Shown here piece after piece: positions 59,001 to 64,000 of a stretch of 64,000 nt of DNA (positions are counted from its first letter, which is position 1; the number at the start of each line of letters is the position of its first letter). This DNA comes from Adineta ricciae (taxonomy: Eukaryota; Rotifera; Eurotatoria; Adinetida; Adinetidae): contig CAJNOJ010000225.1 of NCBI GenBank assembly GCA_905250025.1, positions 106,938 through 170,937 on the forward strand, given 5' to 3'. Position numbers and translations under genes: made by a program. The notes beneath the pieces are model-generated. The model did no database searches. It saw nothing but the letters and a program-made list of their open reading frames with translations, and had not been told where the DNA came from.

Positions 59001-60840
59001 AATAACTGCATATTTCACTGAGACGGATCGTACGCATAAACTTCGGAAACTTGCTCCAACATCTGTTGCTGCCGCAGAAATAGAAGGCATGACCATCCAT
59101 TCATTTCTGGGAGATGGACGGAATCGAAAAGCTAAATCGAAAACAATGAATCGACCTGGACAAATAACCCTTGAAAACACTTGGCGCTTTGTGGAGTACC
59201 TTATTTTGGATGAGATGTCAATGGTTGGGCTTAGTTTGTTAGCTCGACTAAATAAGTTGGTTGCCACGGCAAAACATTGTGATCCTATGGTAGCGATGGG
59301 TGGCATTAACATAATTTTTTTCGGCGACTATATTCAATATTCACCTGTTTTCGATAAACCTCTTTATCATGATTTTGGTCAAATAATGGATAGTGATAGG
59401 AATAATAATGTTAAACCATCGACTGAGAATGATATTCAACAAAAAAGTGCTCGTGCACTAATTTTGCAGATCAATTGTGTTGTTGTACTTGAACAACAAA
59501 TGAGAACAAAAGATTTAGCTTATCAAGCGTTACTAAATAGAGTACGGAAAGGAGAAGGCACACGTGAAGATTGGCTTTTACTGCGAACGCGCGTTATTGG
59601 TATAGGACTCCATATTTCTCTGGATGAATCACCGTGGAAAGAAGTATGTTAGAATTACAGTATAGTAATAGGTCAAATAGCTTTCAGAATACATAATTCA
59701 ACATTGAAAATATCTCTTTAATACTCTCTCTAATCGAAAATCTAACTATTTCACTATATTTTTTGAGGCTGCGTGAGAGATTATCAAGATGGAGGTGATT
59801 GTTATCCATAGAAACTAATAATATTTCCGTTGAACATTGTCTTATGCACTCTTGAATAAGAAAGACACTCTTATAATAGAAATATGAAGCTGTCAGCTAT
59901 TTTACCTTTCAATCACAATCATTTTTGAAAAAAACCAGTTTCAAATAGCTAATCATTATTATGCGAGATTTCTAAATTACAGGCTCCGCTTCTTGTTTAT
60001 CGAAATTAACTTCGTACAGAACTAAACAATCGAGCGGTCATAAACAAAGCATATGAGATAGGTCGATCACCAACTGTTTTAATTGCTACAGATACCATTA
60101 AAGCCAAAAAACATATCGATATTCCTGATCTGACAAAACGATTGCTTGCTTTGCCTGATAACAAAACAGAGCATCTATCTGGCTACCTTCCTCTCGTATC
60201 CGGTATGCCCGTACTCTTGCAGGAAAACATTGCTTGCGAGCTTGGCCTATCGAATGGAACTCAAGGCATCTTTCGAGAATTGGTTTATAACGAAGAAACG
60301 CAAGAGAGTACACATTTCGATGAAGGAATCTTTACCGATGATACCATTTTTGTGCGTAATGCTCAATACGCGTTGATAGAAATACCAAAAGCAAAAGTGA
60401 ATAAGTTAGAATTACTTGATCCTCTTATCATTCCTATCCCGGTAATAGATAAGACCTTCGAGATTAACCTCGAAAAACTCTATGCAGATAAGGGACCAGT
60501 GATCAAAATGTTGAACAAAAAGAAACTTAAAAGTACTATCAGCGTGAAAAGAAGAGGTTTACCAATAGTACCAGCATATTCTATTACTACTCATAAAAGT
60601 CAGGGACAAACATTACCAAAAATAGTCATTGATTTGAATATGCCACCTGGCATTATTGAAGTTGCATCGGCTTACGTACCACTTTCACGAGTACAACAGC
60701 TTACAGATTTAGTTATTTTACAAGATTTTAATATCACTGCGTTGCAAGTAAAACCATCTAAAAGGCAAACAGCTGAAATAAATAGATTAGCCACCATTTT
60801 CGAAGAAACAAAACGTCGCTATTCTGAATATTTTACATAA
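56100..60840 (+). pseudogene. Helitron Rep-helicase gene, copy 3 (5' end lost at N)
   Basis: Begins in the middle of the Rep domain (MTINPSDLHSR) after the N at 56099. HLHILMW (about 56360), YITDYVTKS (about 57080) and the YLMGWPDHYTTHEF segment deleted from copy 2 are intact. The PIF1 helicase has Walker A GCGGTGKS (about 58970), Walker B LDEMSMVG (about 59210), FFGDYIQYSPV, EQQMRTKDLAYQ, and the C-terminal motifs THKSQGQTLPK (about 60592) and ASAYVPLSRVQQL, ending TAA at 60838-60840. An in-frame TAA at 60007-60009 replaces the Glu codon in YRNELRTEL of copy 2. Apart from that stop and the missing 5' part, the coding region looks sound. It is the only copy showing the helicase C-terminus. 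Confidence 0.8.
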
Positions 60841-61269
60841 TTTAAATATTGTATATACGTATTGCTGTCTAAAATATTGCAATAGAAGATCATTATATAT
60901 TCCTATATGGAAACCAACTTGAATTATTGTTTCCAAAAGACTATTCTGTCGTTCAAGTTTTTGTTTTGCACGTTGAGAATTGCTCGGTACACAGCCCAAA
61001 AACTATTATGTCTTCATTTTGAAGATGTTAATTATTATGATCTTTAAACTTCTTGTGTGAATTATCTTTGAATTTTGTTTTTTAATATATACAAAGAGAA
61101 GTAGATTATAACAGATTAACATTTAATTATTCTTTTTGAACAAAAAAGTCTTTATTATTCTCACTCGTTGTAGATAATCTAGAAAACTATCTTAACTTCT
61201 TCATATACACAGTCCAAATCATATAAAGTTAACAAGAAATATCACGAGCTTGTAAAATCAGCATCAGGC
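60841..61269. other. Spacer between Helitron helicase and env-like gene
   Basis: AT-rich. A small hairpin TCTTCA TTT TGAAGA lies at about 61012-61026, but no CTRR-type Helitron terminus follows at the expected distance. ATATAAAG at about 61221-61228 could serve as a TATA box for the downstream gene. Confidence 0.45.
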
Positions 61270-62997
61270 ATGCAGAATCATATGTTGGTCGTCTTATGTG
61301 TTCTTACTGTATACACTTTGTATCTTGACGCGTACTCCAATGGTACTATTTCGAGAAATACAATAGTTGCTCATCCAGAAACAGGTCTTTTTCTTGACTA
61401 TACTGGTATCTATACACCAGCTGAAACAATCATTCATAAGTCGGCGATTTTCCCGATGACTACAACTACATGCCACTTTCTACCTTTGTCAGCTGCAGAA
61501 CTCATTCCATCTTGTAATATTACAACAACAACAAGAAATAAACGATACGTTAACATAGTTATCTCTGTCATCAGTCTGATTGTTGGGGGCGCCAGTCTTG
61601 GTATGTCTACTTTCAATACTGCGCAATCCTCACATCTGCAAGAACAAATAACATTAGTAGAAGGATCTCTGACAAAATTCTCTAAAATGGTTGATATACA
61701 CCAAGGACAATTAGTGAAAGTGACTGAAAAGCAGATAGAACTCACAGATCAGCTTCAAGTGTCACAGAAAGCTCTGAATGATTTAATGCCTGTCATAAAC
61801 TCACACTCTGTTGCCATAAATTCTCTTAAAACTGATGTTGAGAACTTAAAAATTCAGTTTCAAAAATCCTTCCTTTACTCAGCAATAAGTCAAATTTCTC
61901 GTGATGAACTCACCTTATCTTTCTTGTCACCAGATGATATACACAAAGTGGTGTATTATGTTATTAAAGAAGGAAATCTAACATTTAACTCTTATCTTGG
62001 TTTTATTCCAGTTGTTCAAATAATCACTAAACTTATTGTTCGTCAGCAGATAGACTTCGTTCCTAGTTCATTATACTCACCCACTGAGCAACAAGAAATT
62101 GGTCGCCTTGTAATTACAAGCTTCTTCGCTGTTCCACAACGGGAACAAACACCTTTCAATGTTTACAAAATAGTGAAAACTCCCCTCATTCATGGAAATG
62201 AAGCATTTCAGCTAGGTGAAGTTCCAACATATTGGGCGATTAATCCCATAAATAATTTTACCATTGAATGGCAAAACCCGCATGAATCTGAATGTGATTT
62301 TCGATTTATGACATCATGTCGCGATACCCCACCTTTTCATCAGACACCCAGAAACACTTGCCTCGATCAGATTTTAAGAAAGCTTCCTCTATCTATGTGT
62401 CAGACTACGTCAATCCCTGCTCCAAAATATTTTGTGCGGCAGTTAAGAGGAAATGTATGGATTGCTTCGTCATCGGAGCCCATACATTGTACGAAAATAT
62501 CAAGAACTGAGTATCAAAATGGCAATATTAAAACATGGAATACTAGTGAAGAAATAATACTTCCGCGTGTTTCTCTAGTGAATGTAACCGATGGTTACAC
62601 AATTGAGTGTCCTGGCTTCACTTTAACAGGTCAACCTCTACCTTCAAACATGTCTACACTAGTTATTTTGTATAACAGTGGAGTACTTGCCGATAATATA
62701 TCTGTTTTGAACGTTCATAAGTATATGACCGAAAATATGACTTTGTTCAAACAAAATATAGTAGAATCAGACAGACGTAATTTGATGGATTTTATTAATC
62801 AAGTAAATGCCCTTTCTACGTATCAGACTGTTCTTTCTCCTCACAAGCAATCCTTTCTATCATCTTTGATATCATATTTCATTCCATCTTTTGGTATTAT
62901 GTCCTCTTTTAATTGGATTTTTTTTGTACTGGCTGGTATTTTATTATATTATGTTTACCGATGCAAAACAAAGGCAATCACCTTAGCAAAACTCTAA
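61270..62997 (+). CDS. Envelope-like class I fusion glycoprotein
   Basis: A single uninterrupted 575-codon frame without introns. Layout: signal peptide (residues 1 to about 21); short ectodomain part; furin-type cleavage site RNKR (89-92); a hydrophobic, Gly/Ala-containing fusion-peptide-like segment directly after it (93 to about 113); a heptad-rich coiled coil (about 120-200); a cysteine-containing ectodomain (Cys at 342, 350, 364, 377, 407, 447) with many N-glycosylation sites; a transmembrane helix (about 546-563); and a short basic tail. This is the arrangement of F-type fusion proteins of baculoviruses, paramyxoviruses and insect errantiviruses. Env-like third genes are known from bdelloid LTR retrotransposons (Juno, Vesta). 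No gag, pol or complete LTR is present here; the upstream neighbour is a Helitron helicase. Either cargo or a retroelement remnant. Confidence 0.78.
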   Translation: MQNHMLVVLCVLTVYTLYLDAYSNGTISRNTIVAHPETGLFLDYTGIYTPAETIIHKSAIFPMTTTTCHFLPLSAAELIPSCNITTTTRNKRYVNIVISVISLIVGGASLGMSTFNTAQSSHLQEQITLVEGSLTKFSKMVDIHQGQLVKVTEKQIELTDQLQVSQKALNDLMPVINSHSVAINSLKTDVENLKIQFQKSFLYSAISQISRDELTLSFLSPDDIHKVVYYVIKEGNLTFNSYLGFIPVVQIITKLIVRQQIDFVPSSLYSPTEQQEIGRLVITSFFAVPQREQTPFNVYKIVKTPLIHGNEAFQLGEVPTYWAINPINNFTIEWQNPHESECDFRFMTSCRDTPPFHQTPRNTCLDQILRKLPLSMCQTTSIPAPKYFVRQLRGNVWIASSSEPIHCTKISRTEYQNGNIKTWNTSEEIILPRVSLVNVTDGYTIECPGFTLTGQPLPSNMSTLVILYNSGVLADNISVLNVHKYMTENMTLFKQNIVESDRRNLMDFINQVNALSTYQTVLSPHKQSFLSSLISYFIPSFGIMSSFNWIFFVLAGILLYYVYRCKTKAITLAKL

Positions 62998-64000
62998 ATT
63001 ATAGAATGTTCATATTCAATCGAAGTATTATGTAACTAACAAGCTTTGGGAAGGGAAGCAGAGTAGAAAAGATCATATGTTTTCTCATCTTTAACTTGCA
63101 GTCAAAATATCAATCATCAATTTTTAACTACTCAAATTAAGACTGTTACAATGTTCATTTGTATAGGAACATGAGATTTAACGCTATAAATTGTTTTCTG
63201 TCTTAATGCGCTATGTAGTTAAGTTAGACAAACCTAATGATTACAAAATAGAAATTCATCTGTTTCGTATTCTAATGCGGGAGCGCGTTTCTTGCTGATT
63301 TTTGAAGAGTTTCACTGATATTTATGCATAATTCTTAATTAAACCAATATCTCTATTTATTGGAAATAATTTATGCTACTAAGACAATCATTCCTGACCT
63401 CCTATGTGTCTTTATTTGTTGGCTTCACGAACGTGTTTTGTAAATCTTCTTCTTTTCATTCAAATTACTCAAAATCTTCTTTCATACATATTTGCGTGTA
63501 CCGTATTTAAACAATTTCATTCCTGAATATATTCACATACACTGAAAAAACGCAAATAAAATAGAAGCAGAAAGTGGGACTGGGTTTTGGTTATAATACC
63601 GTGTCTGAAAAAGTTTTGTTTTGTACTGAAGAATAAACAACTCTAAAATTAATCATATTGCTTTTGTATATTGTGTAAGGAAGTATATGCAGAGTCCTTT
63701 GTTAGTCCCATGCCTTTTCAAATAGTTTCACCTGCTTACTTACGTATGAGCTGCCATCACTTCTATTTCTTGACCGGATAAATTACAAACCCTTTTCCCT
63801 AATCATTCTATCTCAAAGTAAGAATCTAAAAAGTTTCGAAAAGTTTTCATCTTTTGATCACGTATTCGCTTATGAATGAGCGCCTTCTTCAACGTGCAAC
63901 GTGGTTATACTATGCTAAATTATTGCCTCGGGAAACGAATTATACACCATTTATATTGATAAATCATTAATGATTGAACTGAAAAAGGATTAAACATAAG
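62998..64000. other. Region downstream of env-like gene
   Basis: A purine tract TTTGGGAAGGGAAGCAGAG lies at about 63046-63064, 50 bp after the env-like stop, like the polypurine tract before a 3' LTR. AATAAA signals occur at 63555-63560 and 63632-63637. A matching LTR cannot be tested within the window. No gene is seen. Confidence 0.45.

Noticed and set aside
60998..61040. Small hairpin after the helicase as a possible Helitron 3' end
   Set aside because: No CTRR end follows at the usual 10-12 bases and no second intact 3' end is available for comparison.

Overview
The window looks like nuclear DNA of a bdelloid rotifer (Adineta/Rotaria type). The grounds are AT-rich sequence, eukaryotic genes cut by many 49-70 nt GT..AG introns, a multi-copy F-box family, a secreted protein joining a PAN-like domain to bacterial-style VCBS/FG-GAP repeats, a glycoside hydrolase 32 fragment, and a dense mixture of transposons. 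Species cannot be named from the sequence alone. Five isolated N bases (19708, 29046, 37100, 46504, 56099) each sit where a repeat copy stops abruptly, so they probably mark collapsed gaps. Gene order across them should not be trusted.

Layout. 1-6200 is mostly gene-poor but hides a small two-exon minus-strand gene (3629-3196). 6211-7313 is a complete gene for an acidic protein with 22-residue repeats, with TATA box, 5'UTR intron, coding intron and poly(A) signal. 7821-9280 is a three-exon gene with a nucleotidyltransferase-like GG...DxD motif. 9634-10096 is a three-exon small gene with a one-base frameshift in an A9 run. 10.1-12.2 kb is non-coding and contains a GC-rich tandem repeat and a strong G-quadruplex motif. 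12291-18204 is the PAN / Ser-Thr linker / VCBS gene. 18.2-19.7 kb is non-coding with a tRNA-Thr-like sequence.

Transposon and gene-family region. 20246-27370 is a 7.1-kb CACTA (EnSpm/CMC)-like element with 17-bp terminal inverted repeats. Its two genes, a 7-exon tnp2-like transposase and a 6-exon BEN-like protein, both splice to unbroken reading frames. It interrupts one copy of a segmental duplication whose other copy (34951-37099) keeps the empty site. F-box genes lie at 28276, 36392 and 38839, with a 3' fragment at 46505. Between them are a GH32 5' exon (minus), a mariner-like element with 145-bp inverted repeats, an M1 aminopeptidase of the leukotriene-A4-hydrolase type (minus), and a decayed Tc1-like element.

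Helitron region. 39.8-60.8 kb holds three partial copies of a Helitron whose protein order is OTU cysteine protease, Arg-rich repeats, zinc-binding segment, HUH/Y2 Rep nuclease, PIF1-type helicase. Two copies are preceded, at 150-180 bp, by the 3' end of an F-box gene, so F-box plus Helitron appears to be one duplicated unit. A TPR fragment (54715-55242) separates copies 2 and 3. Directly downstream of copy 3 is an intact 575-residue envelope-like class I fusion glycoprotein gene (61270-62997) with no gag or pol in the window.

The main points to follow up are the possible F-box/OTU Helitron, the env-like gene next to it, and the apparently intact CACTA element with its empty site.
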